A stretch of 64,000 nt of DNA from Letharia columbiana (taxonomy: Eukaryota > Ascomycota > Lecanoromycetes > Lecanorales > Parmeliaceae), in the NCBI RefSeq assembly GCF_014066305.1, contig NW_023501130.1:1-64000 (forward strand), given 5' to 3'. The position numbers and the translations under genes are program-made. Below the pieces are notes generated by a model. The model saw only the letters and a list, made by a program, of their open reading frames with translations, ran no database searches and was not told where the DNA came from. Positions 34,694-45,640 of this stretch are shown here, in pieces; position 1 is the stretch's first letter; each line of letters starts with the position of its first letter.

Positions 34694-36118
34694 TTAGTGA
34701 TTCGAATGCGTAACGTCCTCCAACCCTGAACCCTGATGTCCAACGAATGATGGTGAACAATGACAGTGAGGCCGGACCACTGGGGTCTCTAGCGGTGATG
34801 GTGTTTCTTCGTACCTCATCCTTGGTCTAGAAAAGTTGCTATACTTATGCTGAACGTAGACGTTGTCCATGGGAAGTATAGCCTCTTCGAATGTATCTGT
34901 TGAATCCAGCCGCTTCTTATGGTTGTACTCGCTTGCATTGATAGATGTCGAGTTGCGCACTCGGGCGTTGAGTGGGAATCCAGGAGCGTTGCCTAGATAC
35001 TCTGCATCTCTGTTTGTTTGATTTTCGATGCGTGCGGAACGCCTGGAGCGTTCTGAACTTGTGTACAGTATTCTGAAAGAGCCTAGGCAGGCGACAATGA
35101 TTGCTAAAGTGGTGTTCAGTCAGCTGCAGAGTTAAGGGGAAAGATATCATAGAATAGGGCATGAAATGCGTACCGACTGTCATTTCCAGCCCACTCCATA
35201 GGAGAAGCCAGGTGAGATCGAGCCGAGGCCCGCTTGTTGTAAGGACGACTCGCGTAATCGAGACGCTGATGACGAATATTGTCAAGGAAAAAATGCCGGT
35301 CAATGCTAGCTTCTTCCTGACATCTATCAACGCGTTCCAGAGGAGGTTTGTCGACATCAGGATTACTAGCGAGTTGTCAGATTCCGCTGTTGAGTCTCAA
35401 ATGAGTCATAAAGTTATGACTTACGAAGGCCATCCGATGAAGTGTCGAATACGGTACCTAGTCTAATAGAGGTAGGCACAAAGTGGGCGGCGTGGACACT
35501 ACGACACTCCGCTGTGCAGTACGTGTATCAGTTCGGGTTCTCTCGGAATTGAGGAATGTTTACCTATGCCTCTTGGTTCTACCAGACACTTGTAATCGAG
35601 CACGCACAAGCAAACAGCGTATGAAGCGATTGTAAATGCAAGGACACAGTACCAAAGTATCATATGTCGTCGTATGTAATTGCCGAGATTGCGGAAGAAT
35701 AAAAGGAAAGATAATTTGACACTCCACAAAGCCGTGTAATAGAGTAGCTCGGACGCAAGTAGGCTGTGGAGTTCGACGTGGATATGTGAGGAATACTCCG
35801 GTGCAGGCATGGCTATATGCCCGCTCTCGACCCCAATGACTGAGTATAGCTCCTTTGCGGTCTTCTGCCAAATGGCAGCGTTGACGAGATTCATCAGCCA
35901 TGCTGCAAGAACGAAAGGGTCTTCGATATGAAGGCGGCGGAATATCTTGAGGCGAACGTAGAAGCGGAACAGTAAGAAGCAAAACGAGACTGCTACACCT
36001 GCCCACAACGTCCCCTATCTCGAAGTCAACACCCAATCTTGCAGAGATGTGAGTTGCGCACCAGAAGTCTCCTTTGGCCGAATCTTGCAGGGTCCACGAT
36101 GTCTTGATTCATTGGCAT
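34694..36118 (-). CDS. Fungal rhodopsin-domain integral membrane protein (7-TM)
   Basis: Five exons, 36118-36062, 36014-35564, 35457-35425, 35386-35174 and 35103-34694, give 387 residues. After the start MPMNQDIVDPARFGQRRLLG come hydrophobic helices: WAGVAVSFCFLLFRFYVRLK, then the family-typical RLHIEDPFVLAAWLMNLVNAAI, YYTALWSVKLSFLLFFRNLG, MILWYCVLAFTIASYAVCLC, SDNSLVILMSTNLLWNALID, KKLALTGIFSLTIFVISVSI and EMTVAIIVACLGSFRILYTS. This matches the fungal rhodopsin domain found in many ascomycete plasma-membrane proteins, some with CFEM and suspected as PTH11-like receptors; no CFEM domain is present here. The C-terminal tail of about 110 residues is hydrophilic. Introns are 47, 106, 38 and 70 nt; the third is unusually short. 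Confidence 0.87.
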
Positions 36119-37646
36119 GGTTCTTGAAGAGAGAGTAGCGACGATGATATAAAGCACTTACGGCGTATCATTAGATTGAGAGGGATGAAGAAGGTAAATT
36201 GCGATGGAGGTCGACTACGACGGTCGAGCTGAATGGTGCTTGGATAACCATTTGAAAGAGGCCAACCCAATCCCATGGGCGGACAAATGAACTCGCTTCC
36301 ACAGCCGAAGAAAGGCTGGTGCAGAGCGAATGGCCAATCGAAATCGAGCCGAAGCGAATCATGCAAGCACCTTGGCACAGTGCTTACGTGCGTCTGGAAA
36401 TAAAATCCTTCGGAATCCCATGCGAGTGAGACTGCAGATTCCAAGGCCCCTATTTCTGCTTCAGACCTTTGGATGCGTGCTAGATCGGTATATGTCTGCT
36501 CCCCAAGTTAGTAGAAGATTCCATCGATAAGCGCGCGTCCTTCGGGCTGCGGGGAAAGATCATACCGCCTTTTGCATCAGTCTCCTGTTTCCGCCTCCCC
36601 ATGGAGCCAACCAAACGCCGAATACCGCTCAACAGGCCCATCATCATGTCTAGACACATATGGAGGTCCACGTTGCATGAGCTGAATTGTTGCATGAGCT
36701 GAATTGTTGCATCGTATGTAGGGCTAATTACCGATCTACCCCGAAACTATGAATCTTACCGAATCTACCTATTACTGATCATACCCCTACACCAATTTGG
36801 GGTATGATTCGGTGGATTAATTGCTTGGGGTTGTTCGGTATTTAACTTGCCATAATGGCCTATCTGAATGGCCTACTTGTAGAGATAGCTGTAGGCTATT
36901 GAGTGGAGTGTTGTGGAGTCCGAAGACAGGCTGGGGGTTTTGCCACTGTTGGCCCCCCGGGGCGCCCTGCGCGGCCCTGCCGGCCCCGGGGCCTTTTGTA
37001 ATGGGGTGTCTGTAGCGCAAGCCTGGTCCGGGTGTGTTGGATTGGCCGCACCCCTTTTGACCATGGCCCCGGGGTGTCCCACTCTTTCGTCTGTTATTTA
37101 GCTGGTGGTCTCCATTTACGGTGGTTTTCTTTTCTTGGTCGGATGCCGGTCGCTTATTTTGTTCTCCCCCTGGGTTTCGGGTTTTGTTTTGGTTTGTCCA
37201 TGTAATTAAAAGTAGACATAACAGCCCGCTTTCTAAAAGGCCGTGCCTGAGAGCTGGTCGTAGCTTTTGCTTGAGCTTGGTAGAGGGATGAGGCCGAGCC
37301 AGACATACTCGGGTACCATGTGTGATCCTGCTCTTAGCTTCCCCCTATAATCTCATTCAGCCCCGCACCATCTATCTTCCCACCTTCCCCGATCCCAACC
37401 CAGGACCCGGGTATGCCTCTCCTGATCCTCTCACAGCTCTTCCCTGATCTATCTCGGCCACGCCCTTGTTGGCAATCTGCTCATGCCGTTGCACCCTCTC
37501 TTTATCGCCGCTGGGAGAATTGACGGCCACGTTGACGTTACGGCGAATGGCTTCTCCGATGCCCTAGAACGCGTCAATACTCTTTGGTAATTGCCGGCAA
37601 GGCGATCGGGGTTAGGGGGAAAGGGATGAGAAGGGCGCACATGGAT
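36119..37646. other. Intergenic with GC-rich island of unknown origin
   Basis: Upstream part: promoter region of the rhodopsin-domain gene and a 17-bp direct duplication (TTGCATGAGCTGAATTG, twice, about 36673-36706). A hairpin with 10-bp perfect arms, ATCATACCCC/GGGGTATGAT, lies at 36778-36787 and 36799-36808. From about 36930 to 37080 the DNA is very GC-rich with runs such as GGCCCCCCGGGGCGCC. No gene could be assigned; it may be a fragment of an unRIPped repeat. Confidence 0.45.
36778..36808. repeat. Perfect 10-bp hairpin
   Basis: ATCATACCCC at 36778-36787 pairs exactly with GGGGTATGAT at 36799-36808 across an 11-base loop. Confidence 0.8.
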
Positions 37647-37687
37647 CAACTTATCTTCGGACAGTCCCCCTCCGACAGTCCCCCGTC
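37647..37687 (+). repeat. Left terminal inverted repeat
   Basis: 41 bp, exact reverse complement of 38693-38733. Confidence 0.92.
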
Positions 37688-37769
37688 CACACTAATGTGG
37701 CTACCGGCTATATCCGCAGCCACCCAACTTAGTATAGCTAGGCCTTGGCATAGTAGATATCTAACTGAT

Positions 37770-38600
37770 AGGTGTATTGTCGATATTTCTTTTATTTCAC
37801 GATATAAATATTTAAATAGAACGTTATATCTTAACGAGTAAGAGAGATCTTATAGTATAGATTCTTAGCGATAACTTTTATTATAATTCTAGAAAGACTA
37901 TAAGTTCTAACGCTATAATTAGTTATTATAGTAAATTCTTACGTATAAGATTAATTCTTAAGATATAAAATTATATCGTTCTTATTAGTTATTAAATTTA
38001 AAGAGAGATTATAAATTAATTATTTATAAAGTAATATATAGATTACTTATATATTATATAAAGTTTATATATTTATTATCTTCGAGATAACTATAATATA
38101 ATATTATAGTATTTTTAATATTAGAAAAAATCTTATTATTAATAGAAGTACGCTTATAAATAATTAAGAAGATAATAAAAATACGCTTTTTCTTATTTAT
38201 AACCGTCGTAGTATACTCGATAATATTTATAATATACGAATAAGTGAAATAGAAGTTAAGTTTAAATAAAATATAAGAATATAAGAGAAAGATAAATATT
38301 TATCTACTTATAAGATCTATTAATATTAATCTTCTCGTCGATACTAGCGATTTAATTATAATAGTTTTTTAGAAAGATAATAGTATATTAATACTCTTAT
38401 ATATATTAGCGAATTTTAATATATACGATTAATATTATAACTTAATAATAGTTATATATAATATAAACTCTTATTCTACTACTATTATACTATCTTCGAT
38501 TTATTTATAATATATCTTAAATACTACGTTATCGCTTTAAAGAATCACTTTAAAATTAATAAAGTGAAAGGAATTTATTTACACTTAAAGTCTCTTATAA
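37770..38600. repeat. RIP-degraded interior of the TIR element (block 3)
   Basis: A+T-rich, TpA-rich, CpA-poor sequence with no open frame. The borders against the normal-composition subterminal DNA are sharp on both sides. Confidence 0.8.
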
Positions 38601-38692
38601 TCGAATAAATAGGGCTGGCGTAACCCCTTATTAAAATTAGGTGGGGCCGAAAGCTTAACGTGTAGATCGTGCGCGGGAGGCTTTTTTAGTTT

Positions 38693-38733
38693 GACGGGGG
38701 ACTGTCGGAGGGGGACTGTCCGAAGATAAGTTG
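38693..38733 (-). repeat. Right terminal inverted repeat
   Basis: 41 bp, exact reverse complement of 37647-37687; followed by the CACATGGAT duplication. Confidence 0.92.
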
Positions 38734-38742
38734 CACATGGAT

Positions 38743-39498
38743 GCCCTTAGCGGCAGATTCCACTTTGGCGCCTACATTTCTCCGCCGATGTGTGCACCAG
38801 CCGAGTCACCGCGAGTGATTTTGGGATGGTGCTATCTTTTGTTGCCATAGCAGACTGTAGTGTCTTGATCCTTGGAAATTGTAGCAGTGGCGTATTCTGT
38901 GCTCTGAGACAGGATCTATGGGAGGCTTGCGAGATCAAGGAGGACGTAACGTAAAGGATTTATATTCCTTATAGAGAATAGATACTGAGAATGAAAGTTT
39001 GGTATGCAGGAGAAGTTTGCCATGGTGGGGGATCTGGTTCGCTTCGTTCGGTGGTTCCTTAGTGTTATTATTAAACTGTAAAGTATTTCATCTGGCCTGT
39101 GAATGTTAAGTCATTGCATGGTGACTAAGTAACCTCGGAAGCTAGACGGCTACGGATCTCGGGTAACGCCCCGTCTAAGTATAGAGCTATCTTTCGAGAG
39201 CGGGATTAGACCTCTATAAAGTTAGGTATACAGTACATAACCGTCCGTTGAAACGCGCTTCTACTGTTGTAGGTGGATGCGCATATTGCGTTTCACCACG
39301 GCCCGCCCAAAAGAGTGAGACTGTTATTCCCGACATTCGACTAAGTACTAGTACGTGGACCATTGTGAAATCACTGACAATAAGGTAAGGTAAGGTAACG
39401 AAATGGTCCGCTTTTCACTACAAGTTTTCTTCGTACCTTTGCCATCGTATCTCCTCAAAGATTGGCAATTCAAGTCACGTTGAGGAAAAGTCCACAGC
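38743..39498. other. Intergenic, no supported gene
   Basis: Short frames only. The region before 39499 should hold the promoter of the secreted/membrane gene. A GGTAA triplet run (about 39383-39397) is too short to be telomeric. Confidence 0.4.
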
Positions 39499-39829
39499 AT
39501 GCGCTGCTCGTTTCTGTCATTTCTGCCCCTGTCAATGGCAATAGTATTTCTCGTCATCGCAGCAGGTACCTCTTTCGGCTCACCTACCACAAACCATATC
39601 CAGCCCCCCAAAAAACCGATTCAACCTCACAACAACGTCCCGGCGCAATCACTGGACGTTCCCAACCATAATCTCCACGCCCTCATCACAACGAGAGCCC
39701 TTCCCGATGAGTCCAACCGCCATGCCCGGCGCAACAAAAAGGACTGGCTGTCCTCATCCAATCATCCCTCCCCCGCCCTCCTCCAGCGCCACAACCACAT
39801 AACGGACCACCTCCGCCTCCACTCCGCCG

Positions 39830-39870
<41 letters not shown>

Positions 39871-40314
39871 CCGCCACTCACCAAACGCAGTCTCGCCAGT
39901 GACCTGACAGTCATGGGTTTCCGCCTCATCTGGACGCACGCCGACGTCATCGTCTCCTCCTCCCTCGCCTACTACCGCACGACCGAATACTACCGAAACA
40001 TTACTGTCCTCGCCGGCGGCGAGTTTGGCTTCGGCCCCACCGTGCAGAACTACGTCATCACGTACGGGCTGCTCCGGCTCACGTTCGACGTCATGGCGGA
40101 CGCGGTGGGGGCCATCGCGGCGGAGTTGGCGTGGGAGTTCCCGAACGGGTTCGGGCAATTCGTTCAGGAATTCGCGCAGGTGATGCTGTTGCTGACGGCC
40201 GGGGTGGTGATTGGGACGTATACGGTGCTGGCGTGGACCGTGACGACGGCCGTTTGGATCACCATGGTTATTGTTGAAAATGTGGATTTGAGGAACATGG
40301 TCAGTGGGCCTTAG
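39499..40314 (+). CDS. Hypothetical secretory-pathway protein with poly-Ser tract and C-terminal hydrophobic domain
   Basis: Single exon, 271 residues. The N-terminal signal is MRCSFLSFLPLSMAIVFLVI. Residues 30-110 are hydrophilic and His/Asn/Pro-rich and end in a run of 13 serines encoded by (TCA)13, then PPLTKR, a Kex2-like dibasic site, followed by SLASDLTVMGFRLIWTHADV. The C-terminal half is hydrophobic: GLLRLTFDVMADAVGAIAAE and QVMLLLTAGVVIGTYTVLAW plus TVTTAVWITMVIV, probably one or two membrane spans or a buried helical bundle. This pre-pro layout (signal, low-complexity pro-segment, KR, compact domain) is frequent in fungal secreted proteins of unknown function. Not recognised further. 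Confidence 0.7.
39830..39870 (+). repeat. (CAT)n trinucleotide repeat coding poly-Ser
   Basis: Forty-one uninterrupted bases of CAT/TCA encode 13 serines in the 39499 gene; likely length-variable. Confidence 0.95.
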
Positions 40315-40975
40315 AGCCAGATGTAGTATCCCCCATTTGGCACCTTGTATTAGCGCATCGTTTTGTTTAGCTTCTTAATTTCAGCAGAGCAGATTTACTC
40401 TCTTGGTTCATGAGAATGCCCACAAGCAACGTCAGTCTTCTTTTTCAATTCGGACTCAAGTATCAATGTGCAACTTTGACAGGATACTCAACTTTCGCAG
40501 CCTGATGAACACTAGAAGAAACCATTGACCAGAAAACAAAACGTTCAGGACGAACATGTATATCGCCTGAAGAAGACGAAGAACAGCGAGATCGAGAGTT
40601 GTTAAAAGATTTACTTTTCGTCTGTTTGAACGTTCGCCCGACAACCTCTTGCATGGTACCCTCCACCAGGATATGGGAAAACAGAAGGTCGATTCGATCT
40701 GGAATTCTTTGATCTTTTATCCTTGGAGGCTGCACCAGGCAGTATTGCCATACTGAAAAAAGAGCGCCAAAAACACAACATTTCCGTGGGTTTGCGTGGC
40801 CGTCGGCGCGTTTCTGCTTCCCCCAACCTCAAAACGCTCGATATATTTACAGCAAAGGGTCTAACACAGCAAGGGAGTGTGAATTTGCAGGAAGAAGAGA
40901 GAAGAAAGATCTCTCGATGAAAGAATGCCGCTCGGAGGAAGAGTGAAACGAAATACACATCGCATGGTGCCCGCA
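40315..40975. other. Intergenic between convergent genes, no supported gene
   Basis: Minus frames at 41000-40611 and 40735-40463 show no domain; the second has basic/Ser-rich content typical of chance frames. Confidence 0.4.
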
Positions 40976-41939
40976 TCATTTTGTCCACGCTTGCCGGCAT
41001 ATGTTCAGCGGAATCGCGTTATTAGAAGTCAACGGTAGCGGGAACGCCTTGCCGTTTAGGTCCTTCATCATCGCGCAGGCACAGGTAATGTGCCCCGTCC
41101 ATTGCTACAGCGTCAACTATTAGCATGACAGTCATATGACAAGTCGGCTGACTGGTCCACAGTGGGGCTACTCACAGTGCCGGAAGCCTTGAAATGGGCG
41201 CCGTCGAGAACGCCATCGAGATCGCAGACGGCCAAGTTCCACAACAAGATGTGGCTCAAGTCGAGGTTCGTAATGTTCGCCAGCACCGAGGTGACGGTGG
41301 CCTGGGGCGTTTCGTCGGTCCAGAAGCCGTAATCGTGCTGGACGCGCCACGCAGATGGGGCGATGATTCCCAAGTCGGGGCCGTACTTGCCCAGGCTGTT
41401 CGCGTTCCCCGCCAGGTTGTTGGCCAGTGAGTCGTAAGCGCCCCACACTTGCCAGTTGGCCAGGTCCAGCGCCGAGACCCTTTTCGCAGGGGATGGGATC
41501 TGTAGTGTCAAGGTCCAGCGGATGAATATCCAAGCGAGCCCGTCAATGTCGCAGTATGTGTTGGCTGGAAACTGTTGGCAGGCAGGCGCTGATCCTGGTG
41601 CCAAGGTTGGTCCGATATCTTTACGACGAAAGCTTTGTCTTCGTTCCACAGTTCGTTGATGGCAGCAGAAGCGAATGCACCATAAGTCCGTTGGGAAAAG
41701 ATTCAACGGCAGCGTGAATGGAGTCAGCGGAATTGCCAGGCGCCAGGACGGCTGGTAGGGCGACCTGGTCTGCGCCGACTTTGCCTTTTTTCTGGAACTT
41801 TGCAGTGGGACTCTCTTGTTGGTTTCCCGGATCCTTGGCGACATGGATTGCTAGTTCTTGAAGACGAAGAGCTGAAAGAGGCTGAGGGGGCAAAGCATAG
41901 CCAAAGATGATAAAATGGACTAAGCCTTATGAACGGCAT
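40976..41939 (-). CDS. Secreted hypothetical protein, possibly frameshifted
   Basis: The 3' part is clear: an exon ending at 41176 and a last exon 41104-40976, joined across a 71-nt intron with a GCTAATAG branch site. It encodes ACQQFPANTYCDIDGLAWIF, IRWTLTLQIPSPAKRVSALD, NWQVWGAYDSLANNLAGNAN, APSAWRVQHDYGFWTDETPQ, LLWNLAVCDLDGVLDG and, after the splice, QWTGHITCACAMMKDLNGKA to AWTK-stop. Upstream, LPAVLAPGNSADSIHAAVES and FPNGLMVHSLLLPSTN lie in another frame, and ERRQSFRRKDIGPTLAPGSA, with dibasic sites, joins the main frame. A one-base frame change is needed near 41640-41660. The possible signal peptide MPFIRLSPFYHLWLCFAPSA starts at 41939 in a third frame, so the 5' exon structure is unresolved. 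Pre-pro secreted layout; function unknown. Confidence 0.55.
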
Positions 41940-43079
41940 GGCATAATCTTCGGGGAATAGGGGGACCCAGTATTAATATTTTCTCGCCACAGCTTGACCT
42001 GGGGCTAGTGATTGGAGAGGCACAGCCACGCTTTGCAGGATAGCCGAGTTGCCATGTTGGAAGACCTTGAATACATACCGGCGGCTGTCCCCCCGTTTCT
42101 TGCTCTTCATTCTTGTTCCTCTCGGTCGCTAGAAGAGTTTTGGAATTTACTGAGCCAGAGGATCAAAAAACTCACCTTTCCTCTCAACGCAAAGTCAACA
42201 TACCTGCGCGACAAACATTGTTCGTGAGGGTCTCAGCGCTATGGGTGCCAGGAGCGAGGAAATAGATGGGCGAGAGTCCGAGACTTGAGATTGGAAGTCG
42301 AAACGTGGGACAACCTGCGAGAGGGAGTACCATACCGTATGGACCGAGATCAGTTGGGCTTGGATCATTTTGGATGGTTGGCATCTTCTCGACCCGCTCT
42401 AGACTGTCACCGCTCTGATAGGGTGGACCTGCATCAAAGGACTACTAGCTTCCTGCATGCTACAAGCGACAGCCGCCCGGACAAGCACCCCACCATGATG
42501 TATCTCTACCTACTTCCTACTTCTTTTCAACCCCTCCAAGTAACCGTGGTGCAGCAGCTTCGTGGGTGGCCAATCCATCCTTGCTCTCCTCAATCCTCCT
42601 TCTCATCTCAGGCTCTGCCCAGCAAAGTTGTTGAACGAAAGCGACATTCCAACGCTGAAAATCTTCCTGGATCAACATCAATTTTCAATATCAAAACAGC
42701 AAGATCTATCCATTTCAACCGAAACCACTTCAGAAAGGGCGTTCAACGACGGGAATACTCGCCTCCTTGGTGCTACTCTTGTCAATATTCTAAAGATCCC
42801 TACTGCTCGCCGCCCCCCTTTCCTAGCCCCGTGCCTGCCCCGCCCTCGAAAAAGCCTTGAATCTCCCCGAAAAAAAGACGATGCCAGCCGCCGGCGCTAT
42901 TATCAATTATGAGAGATTCGGGCTGCGTATGATATGGTTGCTGGCGATCGTGAAAGCCAAACATTCGATTTCGTCTCCTCGTCCAACGCTAGCGAGAGCG
43001 AAGTCTTTGGCATAGATAGCTGGGTTGAGAATTCACCGCGCGAGAGGAGCATCGGACCGGGAATACGTAGCTGGCCTGT
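41940..43079. other. Intergenic, no supported gene
   Basis: Plus frames at 42285-42860 (191 codons) and 42562-42912 overlap in different frames and are rich in Ser/Pro/His without a domain; probably chance. Confidence 0.4.
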
Positions 43080-43270
43080 GCAGCTGGCATGCTGTGCCGA
43101 TGAAGCGGGTCTGGAGGTAGTAGCGGCTTGGTGGGGGGATGGTTGCATTGGTGGTAGAGGTTGTGGGATAGAGGGGAAGCGAGGGCGAGTGGTAGGGTGA
43201 TGAGACAGAGCAATGGAGGGAGGATGGAGGGCAGTTTGGCGAAATTGAAGATGAGCGGGTTGTGAGGACG
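43080..43270 (-). pseudogene. Small secreted YYLQTR family, relic B
   Basis: The minus strand reads LPPLLCLITLPLALASPLSH (signal-like) in one frame and then TTNATIPPPSRYYLQTRFIG in the next, exactly the N-terminal block of member A (NGTIAPPSRYYLQTRVKG). A one-base shift lies between the signal and the conserved block. After RFIG the similarity stops, and the later exons (VAINAGYG, CDWWHG) are absent. It is therefore a truncated, frameshifted copy about 1 kb from intact member C. Confidence 0.75.
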
Positions 43271-43375
43271 AAGAAGAAGGGAGATAGACAAACAGACAGA
43301 CGGATTGAAAACTTGGTTGTAAGTTGGAACAATAAACAGCGATTAATGGCAGAGAGGGCACGTAATCAGATATAT

Positions 43376-43397
43376 CATTCATTCATTCATTCATTCA
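43376..43397. repeat. (CATT)5 microsatellite
   Basis: Twenty-two bases of uninterrupted CATT units, just upstream (minus sense) of relic B. Confidence 0.9.
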
Positions 43398-44094
43398 CCG
43401 CCTTCCTCCAGCATCAGCAGTCGCTATCAACACACTTGGTGCATCTTGACGCAATAAGCTCGTATTAACCAGCGAGTGCCTCGGACTGGAACATCTCCAG
43501 TAAATCCTCAGCAACCTGATCACTGTTCACGCATTTCGGCAGTAAACGCATACTGGAACCGTGCCGAATGTGAAACGTGTCATTGACTGAGGATCTGCGG
43601 GCATATTCGCACGCAATCGCTTGGTGTGACATGCGTGCGCAGTAGGCTCGCATGATTTGTCAGGATTTAGAGTGCTTACATGGAGCAAATTTGAGAAGCA
43701 GAGGGCGCAGTCTCCCTTTCAATGGTGACAGTTCCACCGCTGCAACGTCACAATACGAGCGCGAGCTTCTCCGCATCCTTGATGAAAAGGGTACCTCCGT
43801 CTTGGGGCGCGGAACCGTTTTATTGGTTATGCATGCAGTAGCCGCGCGAGGTCACATCCTCCACAGGGATCGCCATATGATTGTGTGGATTGGAGGGGCA
43901 AATGGTCGCATTTCTTCGGCTTGACAGTACATATGTCCGGAGGACTGATTTGAAATAGGTTAAGCTTGAGGCAGACGTAATTAAGCATAGTATGCTAGAA
44001 GCAGGATTGGTTTTCCACAGAATGTCCCATCAAAATCACGCAGCTCTTCTCATCCTGTGGAAGCCACGCCTTACCGTAGCGCATCTCCGTGATG
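43398..44094. other. Intergenic, no supported gene
   Basis: A 90-codon plus frame (43652-43924) is featureless. The region lies between relic B and member C. Confidence 0.4.
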
Positions 44095-44841
44095 CTAGAT
44101 AGCAACCGGCAATAGCTCGACCTCTGCGCAAGTACTCGGCAGCGTTTCCGGTAGATAGGCGTACTGCCAGAACAGCTGGGGAGCTCCATGCCAGCAGTCA
44201 CATGCTACAAAAACTGGCATTAGCCAACTTCTCCCCCCTCTGTGGCCGTGGTAAAGCCGTCACACAGATTGACGTACCAAGCCATCCCGCAAATCCGATC
44301 TCTTGGAATTCATATTGCAACCCGGTGGCATCAAAGAAGAATCCAACATCCCCGTAACCGGGGGCAGTGGTCACAAGGTTCCATCCTACGGGAAGTCAGA
44401 ACGCTTGGGTCTGCTGGTAGAGAAATGCGGAGTTACCAGTCCCGCCATTGTCATAGTCGCTCATTATGATGCCGAAAGGTCCGGGAGGGTCGAGGTTGAA
44501 TACCTGATAACCGCTGTTGAAGAAGGCGGGGGAGGCAAAGTCGATTGATTGGAGTGTCAAGTCGGCCGTGCCAGCACCTGCAGGATTTTAGCGGCTGTAA
44601 TCCTTGATTCTCTGGCGGACACAGAGTGACTGAGCCCAGAAATCTTTATACCGGCGTGATATTTGCTGACGTAAGGGTTATCCTTATCGTTGTGACTATG
44701 ACCAACGACACGAGTTTTGAGGTAGTAGCTACTGGGTGCGGTTATTATGCCGCTGGCTACACTGGTGGAAGAGGGTTGAGGAATAGCAAAGGCGAAAGGA
44801 ATGGTGAGGAAGGTCGCAATGGCGGCGATGGTCGTACGCAT
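44095..44841 (-). CDS. Small secreted protein, YYLKTR family, member C
   Basis: Four exons, 44841-44652, 44577-44437, 44385-44278 and 44204-44095, give 182 residues. The signal is MRTTIAAIATFLTIPFAFAI (the ATG at 44841 was preferred to one 11 codons upstream). Then come APSSYYLKTRVVGHSHNDKD, NPYVSKYHAGAGTADLTLQS, DPPGPFGIIMSDYDNGGTGW, NLVTTAPGYGDVGFFFDATG, CDCWHGAPQLFW and the end CAEVELLPVAI. Residue order and the 108- and 110-nt exons equal member A at 27 kb; an extra 74-nt intron splits the HAG-AG block here. All three introns are GT-AG. Conserved tail cysteines (CD-x-WHG and CA[QE]V) suggest a disulfide. Function unknown, effector-like. Confidence 0.85.
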
Positions 44842-45640
44842 CGTGATGTAGGAAGTCGTGAGTGATACACGCATTTGAAGGCTATTGACATTAAAAGAGG
44901 AGAAACAGAATGAGGTGACCAAACGAAAGTAGTTACTAGCTAACGAGACCTTTACGTTATAGAAGGGAGGATTGAGGATTAGAAAGGGCATGATGAGGGA
45001 GCACGCCACTATTTACAATCCTTTCTTTCTTGCAACTTGTTCCCGGCGAAGAACTATATGCACGGCCCGTATGTCCCGCCAAGCTCGTATGCTCCAGACA
45101 TTTGCTCGGAGCGCGCGAAAATGTCGCTCGCCGCTTGTAGCGCATTCGAGTACAATTTGCGAATAGAATCAGGAGGCATTTTTCTTCTGTCCTAAAATCG
45201 GACACAATGACCTCGTCTGGACCAGACCGTATCAGGAATGTCCACGAATGGTGGGGAGGTTATGCAGGGACCTTCTCGGGATGACCTGCATAAGACAGAT
45301 CAATGGAAACAATTGGACTCAATGCTCGGGTCCTTCCAACCGGGTCGATAGCATCGGAAAATTTGCATTGAATCGATAGTGTTAGATGTCAGTGGCTGCT
45401 AAAGCGATGCCACGCACGAATGCAGCATCCTTCAAGTCTATGTACAGCTTCAATTTCCGGAGGCATGCATGCAGGATAAAGACTTGCTCCGTACACTTAA
45501 TGACGAATGCTATACGAGGACCTGCAATTAGTCAGATCCAATGGTCCCGGAGTTGGCCGATACTGAGGTAGCGGCACCAAAAAGACGGTGAACTCTTGCG
45601 CACTCAACATACGCTTTCCATTGTCATGTGTGTGGTCGAT
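44842..45640. other. Intergenic, no supported gene
   Basis: Holds the 5' flank of member C. Only short frames are present (60-82 codons). Confidence 0.4.

Larger units (their letters stand above)
37647..38733. mobile_element. Mutator-like non-autonomous TIR transposon with RIPped interior
   Basis: The element is 1087 bp. Its terminal inverted repeats of 41 bp (37647-37687 and 38693-38733) are perfect and begin CAACTTATCTTCGG. Each TIR contains two tandem copies of CGACAGTCCCCC-like units. The flanks carry an identical 9-bp target duplication CACATGGAT (37638-37646 and 38734-38742). Nine-base duplications with TIRs of this kind are typical of Mutator-like elements. The outer ~110 bp at each end have normal composition, but about 37770-38600 is A+T-rich with RIP bias and has no frame. 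No transposase is encoded, so it would have to be moved in trans. Confidence 0.88.

Noticed and set aside
39383..39397. GGTAA repeats as telomere-like sequence
   Set aside because: Only three units, not the TTAGGG type of filamentous fungi, and internal to the contig.
42285..42860. 191-codon plus-strand frame
   Set aside because: Low-complexity His/Ser/Pro content overlapping another frame of similar length; no domain.
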